A stretch of DNA of 35,024 bases from Malikia granosa (GCF_002980595.1 NZ_PVLQ01000041.1:1-35024), one strand, 5' to 3'; counted from the first letter of the stretch, positions 1-9,627 are shown. A program made the numbers and translations. Notes: generated by a model from the sequence alone, not told the origin.

Positions 1-21
1 ATGACCAAGGCCGTCGAGTGA
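1..21 (+). other. possible 3' end of an upstream plus-strand gene
   Basis: The first frame reads six sense codons and then TGA at 19-21. Because the window begins here, this could be the tail of a gene converging on efp. Only 21 bases are visible, so no product can be named. The frame also starts with ATG, which is probably coincidence. Confidence 0.2.
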
Positions 22-66
22 GCCTGGCCGGCCGACTGCCTGCAAGATCAGGTGCTTGGCCGGGCG

Positions 67-106
67 AAAAAAAAGCTCCCGGGCTTATGCCTGGGAGCTT
101 TTCTTG
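67..106 (-). terminator. intrinsic terminator of efp, possibly bidirectional
   Basis: The arms AAAAGCTCCCGGGC (71-84) and GCCTGGGAGCTTTT (89-102) pair around a TTAT loop with one G-T wobble. Read on the minus strand, downstream of the efp stop, the hairpin is followed by a run of eight T. Read on the plus strand it is followed by TTTTCTT. It could therefore serve efp and also a gene arriving from the left edge. Confidence 0.8.
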
Positions 107-139
107 ATCTGCGCCGACCGCTGGGTCTGGAGCATGGGA

Positions 140-694
140 TCAGACGCGCTTGCGGTATTCACCGGTGCGGGTGTCGATCTCGATCTTGTCGCCTTGCGCG
201 ACGAACAGCGGCACCGACACTTCGAAGCCGGTGTTGATCTTGGCGGGCTTGAGCACCTTGCCCGAGGTGTCGCCCTTGACGGCCGGCTCGGTCCAGGTGA
301 TTTCGCGCTCGACGCTGGTCGGCAGTTCGACCGAGATCGCCTTGCCGTCGTAGAACACGACTTCCAGCGCCATGCCGTCTTCCAGGTAGTTCAGCGCGTC
401 GCCCATGTTCTCGGCTTCGACTTCGTACTGGTTGTAGTCGGCGTCCATGCAGACATACATCGGGTCGGCGAAGTAGGAGTAGGTGCACTCCTTCTTGTCG
501 AGGATCACGTTGTCGATCTTGTCGTCGGCGCGGAACACGACTTCGGTGCCCATATTGCTCAGCAGGCCCTTGAGCTTCATGCGCACGGTCGCAGCGCCGC
601 GGCCGCCACGGGCGTATTCGGTCTTCAGGACGATCATCGGATCCTTGCCGTGCATGATCACGTTGCCGGCGCGGATTTCTTGAGCGATTTTCAT
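140..694 (-). CDS. efp: translation elongation factor P
   Basis: Elongation factor P, 184 residues, the usual length. It binds between the P and E sites of the ribosome and relieves stalling at polyproline stretches. The protein begins [19 protein letters not shown] and carries the loop ARGGRGAAT, so the modified residue is Arg32. That is the form rhamnosylated by EarP, not the Lys34 form lysylated by EpmA. The ATG at 694 was chosen because AGGAAG lies seven bases upstream; the frame stays open to 868 but the extra residues do not resemble the family. earP lies 127 bp upstream on the same strand and supplies the modifying enzyme. The gene ends just before a strong terminator. Confidence 0.97.
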   Translation of the reverse strand: MKIAQEIRAGNVIMHGKDPMIVLKTEYARGGRGAATVRMKLKGLLSNMGTEVVFRADDKIDNVILDKKECTYSYFADPMYVCMDADYNQYEVEAENMGDALNYLEDGMALEVVFYDGKAISVELPTSVEREITWTEPAVKGDTSGKVLKPAKINTGFEVSVPLFVAQGDKIEIDTRTGEYRKRV

Positions 695-821
695 GGTGCT
701 TCCTGTGGAATTTGCCGCCCCGGCCTGTGCGGCGCGTTCGAGCGGCGGGTGGGCGTTGCGCCCGTTGGTCTGTTTGAGCCACGATCCGGTTTGCACCGGA
801 ATCTGCGTAAAGCCCCTGATT

Positions 822-1916
822 TTACCGTTTTTCAGCCACGAAGCCCAAGAGCTGGGTCGCCAGATCATCCTGTCGCAGCAGCCGGTCCCGGGCCGCCAGC
901 ACGCAGGCCTGCCAGGCGGCCAGTTCGACCGGCGGCAGCGGCGCGTCGACGACGCCGTTCCATACCCGATGGAAGGCGCGCAGCGAGGGCGGTGCCTCGA
1001 GCCAGTCGAGGAAGGCCTCGAGCTTCAGGTGGTGCGCGTCGTCTTGCTGCGGATAGATATGCCAGACCAGGGCCTGGCCGGCCCAGAGCGCGCGCACCAG
1101 CGAGTCCTCGCCACGCACCAAGTTCAGGTCGCTGGCCCAGAGCAGACGGTCGAACCCGGTCTGCGGCAGATGCGGCAAGGGATGGCGCTGCGCCGCTGCC
1201 GATCCGTCCCAGGCGCGCTCCAGCGCTGCCGCAGGCCGTCCCGGCGCGACCAGCCAGTGCGCTCCCTGCAGCGCCGGGTCGTGCAGCAGCGCCGGCAGAT
1301 GATCCGGTTCGTAGCAGAACAGGGTCACGCGCGGCCCATGGCCCTGATCAGGCAGACCCTGGCTGCGCAGCCAGTCGTCGCGCTCGAAGGCCGCGCGCTG
1401 TGCCATCAGCCCGGGCTCGCGCAGCAGGCCGCCGGTCGCGGGCGTGAAGCCGGGGTAGAAGAACCATTCGGTCCGGCCAGCCAGCGGCCCGCTCATGACC
1501 GGCGAGGCCAGTCGGTGGCAGCGCTCGACATAGGGCTCGGCGCTCAGGTATTCGAGATTCAGCCAGACCCGCCGCGGCTCGCCTGGGGCGCTGTCGGGCT
1601 GCAGCGCGGCGACCCAGCCAGGTGCGATCTCGCAGCCAAAGGCGGCGACCAGCACATCGCTGGCCGGCAGCTCGGGCGGCGGCGCGGCCGGGTCGCTGCG
1701 CGGCCAGTGTCGCACCTCGATGCTGCTACAGGCACCGGAGCGCGCGCCAGGCGCCATCCAGTCCAGAGGTTCCGGCTGGTCGGCCCACAGCCGCACGCGC
1801 TGGCCGCGCGCGGCCAGGTTGCTCGCCAGCCGCCAGCAGACGCCCAGATCGCCCCAGTTGTCGATCACATGGCAGAAGATGTCCCAGGTCAGGGCAGGGG
1901 GATGTTGGCAGTTCAC
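822..1916 (-). CDS. earP: EF-P arginine rhamnosyltransferase EarP
   Basis: An inverting glycosyltransferase of the GT-B fold that moves rhamnose from dTDP-rhamnose to Arg32 of EF-P in the cytoplasm. It has 364 residues, close to the family length of about 370-380. The N-terminus has the diagnostic [20 protein letters not shown]; Asp19 and Asp23 match the conserved pair shown to matter in Neisseria and Pseudomonas EarP. The C-terminal nucleotide-sugar site has RGEDS with Glu270. The start is GTG at 1916 because no ATG lies near and the conserved segment begins by residue 11; the ribosome site is weak. It is divergent from uvrC (59 bp between starts) and lies directly upstream of efp. Confidence 0.93.
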   Translation of the reverse strand: MNCQHPPALTWDIFCHVIDNWGDLGVCWRLASNLAARGQRVRLWADQPEPLDWMAPGARSGACSSIEVRHWPRSDPAAPPPELPASDVLVAAFGCEIAPGWVAALQPDSAPGEPRRVWLNLEYLSAEPYVERCHRLASPVMSGPLAGRTEWFFYPGFTPATGGLLREPGLMAQRAAFERDDWLRSQGLPDQGHGPRVTLFCYEPDHLPALLHDPALQGAHWLVAPGRPAAALERAWDGSAAAQRHPLPHLPQTGFDRLLWASDLNLVRGEDSLVRALWAGQALVWHIYPQQDDAHHLKLEAFLDWLEAPPSLRAFHRVWNGVVDAPLPPVELAAWQACVLAARDRLLRQDDLATQLLGFVAEKR

Positions 1917-1975
1917 CGCGCGATTGTCTTACAGTGGCGCCTTTCCTTGTCAGCGAACCGCCTGCCCTCGCACCC

Positions 1976-4000
1976 ATGAGCGCCACCCATCCCGAATCCC
2001 TGCTGCAGGCCGTCGCCGCCTTGCCGGCCCTGCCGGGCGTCTACCGCTATTTCGACGCCGACGGCCAGCTGCTCTATGTCGGCAAGGCCAAGGACCTCAA
2101 GCGCCGCGTCTCGAGCTATTTCCAGAAGACCCATGACGGCACCCGCATCGGCCACATGGTGTCGAAGATCGTGCGGCTCGAGACCACGGTGGTGCGCTCC
2201 GAGGCCGAGGCGCTGCTGCTCGAGAACAACCTGATCAAGACCCAGCAGCCGCGCTACAACATCCTGTTCCGCGACGACAAGAGCTACCCCTACCTGCGCC
2301 TGAGCGCCAGCAGCTGGACCCCGGCCTTCGAGCGCTCGCCAGCCGGACAGGGTGGCGAAGCCCGGCCCGAGCATTACCCGCGCATGTCCTACTACCGCGG
2401 CGCGGTCGAGAAGAAGCACCAGTACTTCGGCCCCTACCCGAGCGCCTGGGCGGTCAAGGAAACGCTGGAGCTGCTGCAGAAGGTGTTCCGCCTGCGCACC
2501 TGCGAGGACACGGTGTTCAAGCACCGCAGCCGGCCCTGCCTGCTGGCCCAGATCAAGCGCTGCTCGGGCCCCTGCGTCGGCCTGGTCAGCGCGGCCGACT
2601 ACGCGCAGGACGTGCGCGCGGCCGCCGCCTTCCTGCGCGGCGAGACCCAGTCGGTGCTGGCCGAGATCGAGGCCCGGATGCTCGCGCATTCCGAGCGGCT
2701 CGAGTTCGAGCAGGCGGCCGAGGCGCGCAACCAGATGACGGCCCTGTCCCGCGTGCTGCACCAGCAGGCGATGGAGAACGTCTCGGACCAGGATGTCGAC
2801 ATCCTGGCGGTCAAGGTGCAGGGCGGGCGCGCCTGCGTCAACCTCGCGATGGTGCGCGGCGGGCGGCATCTGGGCGACCGGCCCTATTTTCCGGCCCATG
2901 TCGAGGACGGCGCGCTGCTGGCCGCGCTGGCGGCCGAGGAAGAGGCCGACGGCACTGACAGCGGCCAGGCCGGCAGCGATGCTGGCGCCCAGCCCCGGCC
3001 AGCCGCTGCCCCGGTCGAGCAGCGCGTGCTCGAGGCCTTCATCGCCCAGCATTACACCCAGGCCGCGCCGCCGCCGGTGCTGGTGCTCGGCGCCCCGGTC
3101 GATGCCGGCCTGTTGGAGCTCTTGACCGAGCAGAGCGGCATCAAGATCCACCCGGTGTTCCATCCGCGCGAGCACCGACGCGCCTGGCTCGAGATGGCGC
3201 AGAAGAATGCCGAGCTGCAGCTCGCGCGCCTGCTGTCCGAGGAGGGCTCGCAGCAGGCGCGCACGCGCGCGCTGGTCCAGGCGCTCGACCTGGCCGAGGA
3301 CCAGCTCGAGGCCCTGCGCATCGAATGCTTCGACATCTCGCATACCGCGGGCGAGGCCACGGTGGCCTCCTGCGTCGTGTTCGAGGGCCACAAGATGCAG
3401 GGCAGCCAGTACCGGCGCTACAACATCGACGGCATCACGCCGGGCGACGACTATGCCGCGATGCGCCAGGTGCTGCAGCGGCGCTACGGCAAGCTGGCCG
3501 AGGCGCTGCGCGAGTCAGGTGGCGCCGAGCCGGCGGCCAAGGGCGGCGCCCGCCTGCCCGACATCGTGCTGATCGACGGCGGCAAGGGCCAGGTCGGCGT
3601 CGCGCGCGAGGTGTTCGAGGCGCTCGGGCTCGACCTGGGTCGCATCGTCGGGGTCGAGAAGGGCGAGGGCCGCAAGGTCGGCCTGGAGGAGCTGGTGTTT
3701 GCCGACGGGCGCGACAAGGTCTACCTGGGCGCCGACTCGGCCGCGCTGATGCTGGTGGCGCAGATCCGCGACGAGGCGCACCGCTTCGCGATCACCGGCA
3801 TGCGCGCGCAGCGCGCCAAGACCCGCACCGGTGGCAGCAAGCTCGAGGACATTCCGGGCGTCGGGCCCAGGAAGCGGGCCCGTTTGCTGCAGCGCTTCGG
3901 CGGCCTCAAGGGCGTGGCCGACGCCAGCGTCGAGGACCTGGCCAGCGTCGAGGGCATCTCGGGCGAACTGGCTGCCGCGATCTATCGCGCCCTGCACTGA
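1976..4000 (+). CDS. uvrC: excinuclease ABC subunit C
   Basis: UvrC makes both incisions around a lesion in nucleotide excision repair with UvrA and UvrB. An N-terminal GIY-YIG nuclease (GVY at 21-23, YVG at 34-36, probable metal-binding Glu83 in LLENN) cuts on the 3' side. A UVR domain follows ([11 protein letters not shown] region). The C-terminal RNase H-like domain, with a plausible triad Asp453, Asp534 and His602, cuts on the 5' side. Helix-hairpin-helix repeats close the protein ([12 protein letters not shown]). At 674 residues it is longer than the 610 of E. coli. The excess lies in two segments, about residues 111-151 and a low-complexity Ala/Gly/Asp stretch at about 321-346. The ATG at 1976 has no clear Shine-Dalgarno; an in-frame GTG at 1934 is possible. 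Confidence 0.97.
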   Translation: MSATHPESLLQAVAALPALPGVYRYFDADGQLLYVGKAKDLKRRVSSYFQKTHDGTRIGHMVSKIVRLETTVVRSEAEALLLENNLIKTQQPRYNILFRDDKSYPYLRLSASSWTPAFERSPAGQGGEARPEHYPRMSYYRGAVEKKHQYFGPYPSAWAVKETLELLQKVFRLRTCEDTVFKHRSRPCLLAQIKRCSGPCVGLVSAADYAQDVRAAAAFLRGETQSVLAEIEARMLAHSERLEFEQAAEARNQMTALSRVLHQQAMENVSDQDVDILAVKVQGGRACVNLAMVRGGRHLGDRPYFPAHVEDGALLAALAAEEEADGTDSGQAGSDAGAQPRPAAAPVEQRVLEAFIAQHYTQAAPPPVLVLGAPVDAGLLELLTEQSGIKIHPVFHPREHRRAWLEMAQKNAELQLARLLSEEGSQQARTRALVQALDLAEDQLEALRIECFDISHTAGEATVASCVVFEGHKMQGSQYRRYNIDGITPGDDYAAMRQVLQRRYGKLAEALRESGGAEPAAKGGARLPDIVLIDGGKGQVGVAREVFEALGLDLGRIVGVEKGEGRKVGLEELVFADGRDKVYLGADSAALMLVAQIRDEAHRFAITGMRAQRAKTRTGGSKLEDIPGVGPRKRARLLQRFGGLKGVADASVEDLASVEGISGELAAAIYRALH

Positions 4001-4046
4001 GCATTCGAGGTCAAAACCGTCACTGTCAGCCGTCATAATCCCCTGC

Positions 4047-4613
4047 ATGTTCTTCAACCTGCCGACACTGCTGACCTGGGCCCGGATCGCGGCCATCCCG
4101 CTGATCGTCGCGGTGTTCTACTGGCCCGGCCTAGAAAGCCAACGGCAGAACCTGATCGCGACGGTGCTGTTCGTGGTTTTCGCTGCGACCGACTGGGCCG
4201 ACGGCTACCTGGCGCGCAAGCTCAACCAGACCTCGTCGTTTGGCGCCTTCCTCGACCCGGTGGCCGACAAGTTCCTGGTCTGCGCCTGCGTGCTGGTGCT
4301 GGTGCACCTGGGGCGGGCCGATGTCTTCGTCGCGCTGATCATCATCGGGCGCGAGATCGCGATCTCGGCGCTGCGCGAGTGGATGGCGACGATCGGCGCC
4401 AACAAGAGCGTGGCGGTGCACATGGTCGGCAAGCTCAAGACCAGCGTGCAGATGGTCGCGATTCCCTTCCTGCTCTACCAGGCGCCGCTGTTCGGCATCG
4501 ACACCCAGGCCTGGGGCCGGGTGCTGATCTGGGCCGCTGCCGTGCTGACCATCTGGTCCATGGTCTACTATCTCAAGAAGGCCCTGCCCGAGATCCGCGC
4601 CAAGGCGCGCTGA
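4047..4613 (+). CDS. pgsA: CDP-diacylglycerol--glycerol-3-phosphate 3-phosphatidyltransferase
   Basis: PgsA makes phosphatidylglycerol phosphate from CDP-diacylglycerol and glycerol 3-phosphate, the committed step to phosphatidylglycerol and cardiolipin. It is an integral inner-membrane protein. The 188-residue length is typical. The CDP-alcohol phosphotransferase signature D(x2)DG(x2)AR(x8)G(x3)D(x3)D is complete, with Asp49, Asp52, Arg57, Gly66, Asp70 and Asp74. Four to six hydrophobic segments are visible. The ATG at 4047 begins the conserved MFFNLPTLLTWARI. It follows uvrC by 46 bp on the same strand, an arrangement common in proteobacteria, so cotranscription is likely. Confidence 0.96.
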   Translation: MFFNLPTLLTWARIAAIPLIVAVFYWPGLESQRQNLIATVLFVVFAATDWADGYLARKLNQTSSFGAFLDPVADKFLVCACVLVLVHLGRADVFVALIIIGREIAISALREWMATIGANKSVAVHMVGKLKTSVQMVAIPFLLYQAPLFGIDTQAWGRVLIWAAAVLTIWSMVYYLKKALPEIRAKAR

Positions 4614-4732
4614 ATATTCCTGCGGCGCCAGCTTTTTTTGCCGCTCGCGCCGGCCAGGCGGCCAACAGCGGCTAGAATTCGCAGCTGTTAACGACTGCGT
4701 GAAGCGCCGGATGATCTCCTCATCCCGCATTC

Positions 4733-4808
4733 GGGTCCTTAGCTCAGTTGGTAGAGCGCTTCCTTTACACGGAAGATGTCGGCGGTTCGAGCCCGTCAGG
4801 ACCCACCA
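4733..4808 (+). tRNA. tRNA-Val (anticodon UAC)
   Basis: A 76-nt cloverleaf can be drawn by eye. The acceptor arms are GGGTCCT (4733-4739) and AGGACCC (4798-4804), with discriminator A and an encoded CCA at 4806-4808. The D arm contains AGCTCAGTTGGTAGAGC. The anticodon stem CTTCC/GGAAG encloses the loop TTTACAC with anticodon TAC at 4766-4768, which reads valine GUA/GUG/GUU codons. The T arm contains GGTTCGAGCC. A terminator follows 18 bases after the CCA, so it is probably transcribed alone. No integrase or att duplication is seen beside it. Confidence 0.96.
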
Positions 4809-4826
4809 GGAATACCCAATGAAATC

Positions 4827-4857
4827 AAGGCCCTGCAGCAATGCCGGGCCTTTTTTC
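4827..4857 (+). terminator. intrinsic terminator after tRNA-Val
   Basis: AAGGCCC (4827-4833) pairs with GGGCCTT (4846-4852), followed by a T run to 4856. It ends the tRNA transcript. On the opposite strand it lies just downstream of the diguanylate cyclase stop but has only a short T-rich tail there, so minus-strand activity is possible and weaker. Confidence 0.8.
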
Positions 4858-4891
4858 TGGCTCTTGCCCGTCCCGCCCGGAGTGGCCGCCT

Positions 4892-6382
4892 TCACAAGGC
4901 TGATGCGGCCTGCTGGCCGCGCTTGACCTCGTACATCATCTGGTCGGCCGCTGCCAGCAGGGCCTCGGGCGTCTCGCCGTCCTGCGGATAGCAGGCCATG
5001 CCGATGCTGGCGCCGACCCGGATCTGCCGGCCATCGACCATCAGGGGCTCGCTCAGGCTGGTCCGGATGCGCTGCGCCATCGCCTGTACCGCCTTGCTCG
5101 ATCCGATGTCCTGCAGCACCAGCACGAACTCGTCGCCGCCCAGGCGCGCGGCAAAGTCCTGTTGCCGCACGCAGCCGTTGAGCCGTCCGGCGATCGCCTG
5201 CAGCACCGCGTCGCCGGTGGCATGCCCGTGGCGGTCATTGATCGGCTTGAAGCCGTCGAGGTCCAAGAACAGCAGCCCGAAGCGGACCTGCTGGCGGCTC
5301 CTGGTAGCCACCAGCTGGCCCAGGCGCTCGAGCAGGGCATGCCGGTTGTGCAGCCCGGTCAAGGGGTCGTGCAGCGCCAGGTGCTCGATCGATCGGCGTT
5401 TCTGCACATGGGTCTGCAGGCGGCGCAACAGCAGGATGGCACAGCCGGCGCTGCTCCACAGCAGCAGGGTCGCCAGCAGGGCCTGCCAGCGCTCCTGGGC
5501 GATGGCGCGTTCGATCGGCTGGAGCAGGGTCGGCTGGCTCAGTCCCAGCACGACCGTGACCGGGTATTCCGACAGCCGCTGCCACTGGAACAGGCGCTCG
5601 ACCCCGTCCGACGGCGCGACGGCCGAGAAATGGCCGCTGCGGCGCAGGCCCTGGCCGACGAAGGGCGGCTGGCGACCCCCGGGCTGCTCCAGCCGGTCGG
5701 CCGGGTCCCGGTTGCGCGCCAGCAGCTCGCCATCCTGGCGATAGATCGAGATCAGGTCGTCCGAGGCCAGGGCCAGCCTGGCCAGCGCCTGCCTGAGGTA
5801 GTCGGGCGATACCGACAGCACCAGCACGCCCCTGAGCTGTCCGTCCTGCCGGATCGGATGGCTGAACGGCAGGCTCCACTGGCCGGAGACCCGCCCCCGC
5901 AGCGGCTTGCCGATGAAGAAGGGCTCCCGTGCGGGATCGAGATGGACCTTGAAATGCTCGCGGTCGCCGAGGTCGACCCTGTCCCTGAGCCCCAGGCTCG
6001 AGTATTCGAGCGCGCCATCGGTACCGATCACGCCCACCTGCAGCATCGCCCCGGCCGGCAGCTGCTGCCTGAGCTGCGCGACCTTCCGCTCGAAGGCGGG
6101 GCCAGGGTCCTGCCGGTACTGGTCGATCAGCTGTAGCATCGTCAGCTCGATGTTGAGGAACAGCATGGCGATCACCTCGGACGCCGCGCTATTGACCTGC
6201 GTCGCCCGCCGCTGCGCCTGCTCCAGCGTTTCCTGCCGCAGCTGCTGCGCCGACGAGAGCCAGTTCCACCAGTACAGCCCAGTCAGCAGCAGCAGGCCAG
6301 CCACCATCAGCGTGATCAGCCAGTGGCGGTAGGCATGGCCGGGCGGATGTCGGCGAACCTGGAGGACTGCGGCTGATGACAT
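4892..6382 (-). CDS. membrane diguanylate cyclase with periplasmic dCache-like sensor
   Basis: Synthesises the second messenger cyclic di-GMP from two GTP. The 496 residues are arranged as a membrane segment (about 21-39), a periplasmic sensor of about 250 residues resembling dCache domains, a second membrane segment (about 301-319) and a C-terminal GGDEF domain. The catalytic motif is an intact GGDEF at 415-419. The inhibitory I-site RQQD (406-409) sits exactly five residues before it, so product feedback inhibition is likely. The domain starts with the typical LALHDPLTGLHNRHAL and has FLDLDGFKPIND. There is no EAL domain. The ligand sensed is unknown. It is separated from the lipoprotein gene upstream by 52 bp. 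Confidence 0.92.
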   Translation of the reverse strand: MSSAAVLQVRRHPPGHAYRHWLITLMVAGLLLLTGLYWWNWLSSAQQLRQETLEQAQRRATQVNSAASEVIAMLFLNIELTMLQLIDQYRQDPGPAFERKVAQLRQQLPAGAMLQVGVIGTDGALEYSSLGLRDRVDLGDREHFKVHLDPAREPFFIGKPLRGRVSGQWSLPFSHPIRQDGQLRGVLVLSVSPDYLRQALARLALASDDLISIYRQDGELLARNRDPADRLEQPGGRQPPFVGQGLRRSGHFSAVAPSDGVERLFQWQRLSEYPVTVVLGLSQPTLLQPIERAIAQERWQALLATLLLWSSAGCAILLLRRLQTHVQKRRSIEHLALHDPLTGLHNRHALLERLGQLVATRSRQQVRFGLLFLDLDGFKPINDRHGHATGDAVLQAIAGRLNGCVRQQDFAARLGGDEFVLVLQDIGSSKAVQAMAQRIRTSLSEPLMVDGRQIRVGASIGMACYPQDGETPEALLAAADQMMYEVKRGQQAASAL

Positions 6383-6434
6383 CGGATCTCGGGCGCTGCG
6401 GGAACTGGTGCTGCGGGCCTCTTGGGGGGCAGCC

Positions 6435-7628
6435 TCAGTAGCTGAAGTCGACGCGGGCCGATCCCAGGCGCAGGTCCACCGGCTGCGACTGGAGCGGGCT
6501 GCCGATCACTTGGCTGCGCACGCTGAACTGCGCCGCGCTGGCGTTGTCGGGCAGCCAGGACAGCGGGGCCAGGGTAGGCGAATAGCTCGCGAGTTGTACC
6601 GGATCGGTGGCCAGGGTGAACGCGGCGCTGCCGTCCAGGCTGTCGACCCGGCGGCTGGCCAGCTCGATTTCCTTGCCGACACCGATCGACTGATGGACCG
6701 AGATCGTCGCGTCCGGGATCGCATTCAGGGCGGCTGCGCTGGCGACCAGGGTCTGGGAATTGCTGTTCGAGAGTAGGATGGGCTGGCTGGCCGTGTTGAC
6801 ATGGGTGATCGCCGTCGCGCTGACCGGAACGGCGCTGACCACCCGGGTGCCGCGGCCCGGGTCGGTGATCACGAGGTCGTAGTTGCTGCCGCTGCTGGGC
6901 AGGTAGGGCAGCGAGAAATAGCCCTGCCGGGTCGGATCGGGCACCGTGCTGCGCACCACCACGCCATTGAGCTGCAGCGACACGCTCGAGTAGGGCGAGC
7001 TGTTGGCGACATAGCCGTCGACCGCCATGCCCCCGATGAAGCGCGGCAGCACCGAGATGACCGGCTTGAGGTTGTACTTGCCCGAGCTGCCGGCCGTCAC
7101 GACCGACTTGCAGGCGTCGAAGTCCAGCACGAAGTCGGCCAGCTTGCCGGCCTCGATATCGATGTTCACATTGAGCTTGAGTCCGGACTGCTGCGCGCTC
7201 GGAGTCGTCAGCGCCGTCTGCGCGCTGCCTGTCGGGGTCACGGCATTGGCGTAGGGCGCGCTGGCGCTGTTGGGGGTCAGCAGCAGCCGCATCTGGGTGT
7301 AGCGGCCAGCGGGCAGGGCGGTCTGGCCCAGCTCCTCGAGCAGGCCGTTGCGCAGGTCGAGCAGGTCGATGCGCTTTGGCATGCCGGGCAGTGCGATCCG
7401 GTACCAGCCCGGGTCGTTCTCGCCGGCGCTCGCGCTCTGGTGCACCTTGACCGAGTCGATCGTGACGTAGACATGGTCGTAGCCGCAGGCCGGGGCATCC
7501 GTCACGGCCAGTCGCAGCGTGCCGGTGGAGGCGTCGGTGCCGCCACCGCCGCCGCAGGCGGCCAGCAAGACTGTGGCGGCCGATACGGCAGCCAGAGACC
7601 GGGTCGAGGATTTTGCAAGCTGAGTCAT
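6435..7628 (-). CDS. DUF4382-like outer-envelope lipoprotein
   Basis: A 397-residue predicted lipoprotein of unknown function. The N-terminus is a type II signal peptide with lipobox LAAC (Cys25), followed by a run of five glycines as a flexible linker. The mature part begins TGTLRLAVTDAPACGYDHVYVTIDSVKVH, the characteristic opening of DUF4382 proteins. The second half is rich in Ser/Thr and beta-prone segments and resembles a carboxypeptidase-regulatory-like domain, but this is weaker. The ATG at 7628 has a very good GGAGGAG eight bases upstream, which decides against the longer open frame starting at 7706. It lies between a diguanylate cyclase and a divergent envelope protein; no clear functional link is seen. 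Confidence 0.8.
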   Translation of the reverse strand: MTQLAKSSTRSLAAVSAATVLLAACGGGGGTDASTGTLRLAVTDAPACGYDHVYVTIDSVKVHQSASAGENDPGWYRIALPGMPKRIDLLDLRNGLLEELGQTALPAGRYTQMRLLLTPNSASAPYANAVTPTGSAQTALTTPSAQQSGLKLNVNIDIEAGKLADFVLDFDACKSVVTAGSSGKYNLKPVISVLPRFIGGMAVDGYVANSSPYSSVSLQLNGVVVRSTVPDPTRQGYFSLPYLPSSGSNYDLVITDPGRGTRVVSAVPVSATAITHVNTASQPILLSNSNSQTLVASAAALNAIPDATISVHQSIGVGKEIELASRRVDSLDGSAAFTLATDPVQLASYSPTLAPLSWLPDNASAAQFSVRSQVIGSPLQSQPVDLRLGSARVDFSY

Positions 7629-7792
7629 GGATAGCTCCTCCAAGTCGTGATGAGACCAGCGATCGTCTGCGATGCCGGTCGACTGCCCGTAAGCAAATGA
7701 AACCACTACCCGGTCATCACTGGCTCACGCGGGTCGAATATGGACGGTTTGTGTTTCAGCTGCTAGTGTCGATACACAGCCTTACAAATTCG

Positions 7793-7827
7793 GTCCCTGG
7801 GTCATGAACCTTGCCCGTCCCAGGGAC
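7793..7827. repeat. perfect 9-bp inverted repeat in the leader of the glycine-zipper gene
   Basis: GTCCCTGGG (7793-7801) and CCCAGGGAC (7819-7827) form a perfect 9-bp stem with a 17-nt loop. It lies 73 bases before the ATG at 7900, in the 271-bp region divergent from the lipoprotein gene. It has no T run, so it is not an ordinary terminator. It could be a protein-binding site or a leader stem-loop; nothing in the sequence decides which. Confidence 0.5.
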
Positions 7828-7899
7828 AACAATCGGCCACAAGCTGTGCGGCCTGCTGCCAGGCCGCTGGCGATTGTCTGGACTGGAAAGGAAAACCCC

Positions 7900-8541
7900 A
7901 TGAACAAGTCACTGATCTCCTGGGCCATCGCGGCCCTCGCCATCGGCAACATCGGCCTGGCGCAAGCCGAGGGCCAGCCCGAGGGCAGCCTGACGCCCAA
8001 GGCCCAGTATGCCGCCGACAGCCAGGCGGCGCAGTCGCGCTACAAGTCGGACCTCAAGCTCTGCGCCGACGAGCCCGACACGGCAGGCCGCATGCAGTGC
8101 AAGCGCGACGCCAAGGCCGAATACGACCAGGCGCTGGCCGATGCCAAGCTGCGCCAGCAGTCGGCCGGCAAGGTGGCGCCGGCCCAGACCTTCAAGCCCA
8201 AGGCCCTGTGCGCGGATTGCGGCAAGGTGAGCGCGGTCCAGTTGGTGGACCGGGCCGGCGAGGGCAGCGCGGTCGGCATGATCGCCGGTGGCGCGGCGGG
8301 CGCGCTGCTCGGGCGCCAGGTCGGCGCCGGCCTGGGCAAGGACCTGGCCACGCTCGCGGGGGCTGCCGGCGGCGCCTATGCCGGCAAGCAGATCGAGCAG
8401 CGCATGAAGTCGCAGAAGGTCTGGGAGGTCACGGTCTCCTACCCCAACGGCGACAGCCAGCACTACGAGTTCACCCAGGACCCCGGCTTCCAGGTCGGCG
8501 ATGTCGTGCGCAAGAGCGAGCAGACCATCGTGCGCTATTGA
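7900..8541 (+). CDS. glycine-zipper (2TM-type) envelope protein
   Basis: A 213-residue exported protein of unknown function. It has a Sec signal peptide with probable cleavage after AQA (residue 23). A basic/acidic helical segment with two cysteines follows (LCADEPD, MQCKRDAK), then CADCGK. At about residues 125-165 is a glycine-zipper segment, two hydrophobic helices with GxxxG repeats (AVGMIAGGAAGALLGRQVG and AGAAGGAYAGK), like the 17-kDa/SlyB-type outer-membrane lipoproteins. There is no lipobox cysteine at the cleavage site. The C-terminus VWEVTVSYPNG resembles the beta-rich tail of that family. GGAAAGGAAA stands before the ATG. It converges on cysA with nine bases between stops. Confidence 0.8.
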   Translation: MNKSLISWAIAALAIGNIGLAQAEGQPEGSLTPKAQYAADSQAAQSRYKSDLKLCADEPDTAGRMQCKRDAKAEYDQALADAKLRQQSAGKVAPAQTFKPKALCADCGKVSAVQLVDRAGEGSAVGMIAGGAAGALLGRQVGAGLGKDLATLAGAAGGAYAGKQIEQRMKSQKVWEVTVSYPNGDSQHYEFTQDPGFQVGDVVRKSEQTIVRY

Positions 8542-8550
8542 GGTCCCGGC

Positions 8551-9627
8551 TTACTTCAGGAACACGCGCGCCTTGCGCGGCGACAGCACGAGCCGCTCGC
8601 CTTCCTTGAAGGCGAGTTCGCGGAAGCGCTCGGCCGGGATCTGGGCCTCGATCAGCGGGTCGTGGCCGCTGGGCACCTGGGCGTCCTCGGGCTGCAGCTC
8701 GAGCCGCGCGATCGGTCCGACCACGATGGCGCGCTCGAGCTTGGCGACGATGCCGGTCGCACCCGGCTGCCAGCGCTCGACCTCGAGGTCGTGCGGGCGC
8801 ACATAGGCATAGGCCTGCGCGTCCTGCGCCGCCGCATGCTCGGGCGTGACGATTGAGACGCCTTCCAGGTGCAGCAGGCCCTCGTGCGCGCGGCCGTGGA
8901 ACAGGTTGACATCGCCCAGGAAGCCGTAGACGAAGGGGCTGGCCGGCTGGTCCCAGACCTGCTGCGGCGTGCCGGCCTGCTCGACCTGGCCCTTGTTCAT
9001 CAGCACCACGCGGTCGGCGACCTCGAGCGCCTCCTCCTGGTCGTGGGTCACGAAGATGCTGGTCACATGCAGCTCGTCGTGCAGCCGGCGCAGCCAGCGG
9101 CGCAGTTCCTTGCGCACCTTGGCGTCGAGCGCGCCGAACGGCTCGTCGAGCAGCAGCACCTTGGGCTCGACCGCCAGCGCCCTGGCCAGGGCGATGCGCT
9201 GGCGCTGGCCGCCCGAGAGCTGCGACGGGTAGCGGTCGGCCAGCCAGTCGAGCTGCACCAGGCTGAGCAGCTCGTGCACCTTGGCCTTGATCTGCGCCTC
9301 GGACGGGCGCTGCGCGCGCGACTTGACGCGCAGGCCGAAGGCGACGTTCTCGAACACCGTCATGTGGCGGAACAGCGCGTAATGCTGGAACACGAAGCCG
9401 ACCTTGCGCTCGCGCACATGGACGTCGGTGGTGTCCTCGCCGCTGAACAGTATCGAGCCCTGGTCGGCCGACTCCAGTCCGGCGATGATGCGCAGCAAGG
9501 TGGTCTTGCCGCAGCCGGATGGCCCGAGCAGCGCGATCAGCTCGCCCGAGTCGATATGCAGGTTGATGTCGCGCAGGGCCTGGAAGTCGCCGAACTGCTT
9601 GGAGACGTTGCGGATTTCGATGCTCAT
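8551..9627 (-). CDS. cysA: sulfate/thiosulfate ABC transporter ATP-binding protein
   Basis: The ATPase that powers uptake of sulfate and thiosulfate through CysT-CysW. It has 358 residues, the normal length for CysA. Walker A is GPSGCGKT (35-42), the signature LSGGQ is at 137-141 and Walker B with the D-loop is DEPFGALD (161-168). The C-terminal third ([13 protein letters not shown] onward) is the TOBE-like regulatory extension found in CysA and absent from SsuB/TauB. The ATG at 9627 gives the conserved start [13 protein letters not shown]. It is the last gene of sbp-cysT-cysW-cysA, 26 bp after cysW. Confidence 0.95.
   Translation of the reverse strand: MSIEIRNVSKQFGDFQALRDINLHIDSGELIALLGPSGCGKTTLLRIIAGLESADQGSILFSGEDTTDVHVRERKVGFVFQHYALFRHMTVFENVAFGLRVKSRAQRPSEAQIKAKVHELLSLVQLDWLADRYPSQLSGGQRQRIALARALAVEPKVLLLDEPFGALDAKVRKELRRWLRRLHDELHVTSIFVTHDQEEALEVADRVVLMNKGQVEQAGTPQQVWDQPASPFVYGFLGDVNLFHGRAHEGLLHLEGVSIVTPEHAAAQDAQAYAYVRPHDLEVERWQPGATGIVAKLERAIVVGPIARLELQPEDAQVPSGHDPLIEAQIPAERFRELAFKEGERLVLSPRKARVFLK

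Noticed and set aside
1622-1975. Upstream extension of uvrC to 1622
   Set aside because: It would cover most of the 5' part of earP and encodes an Arg/Ala-rich stretch unlike UvrC, whose GIY-YIG domain normally starts within about 20 residues of the start.
4673-4678. TAGAAT as -10 box for the tRNA-Val promoter
   Set aside because: A -10-like hexamer is present, but no matching -35 at 16-18 bases upstream, and the implied leader is about 50 nt, so it was not called.
4733-4808. tRNA-Val as an integration site of a mobile element
   Set aside because: No integrase, no direct repeat of the tRNA 3' end and no change in composition beside it.
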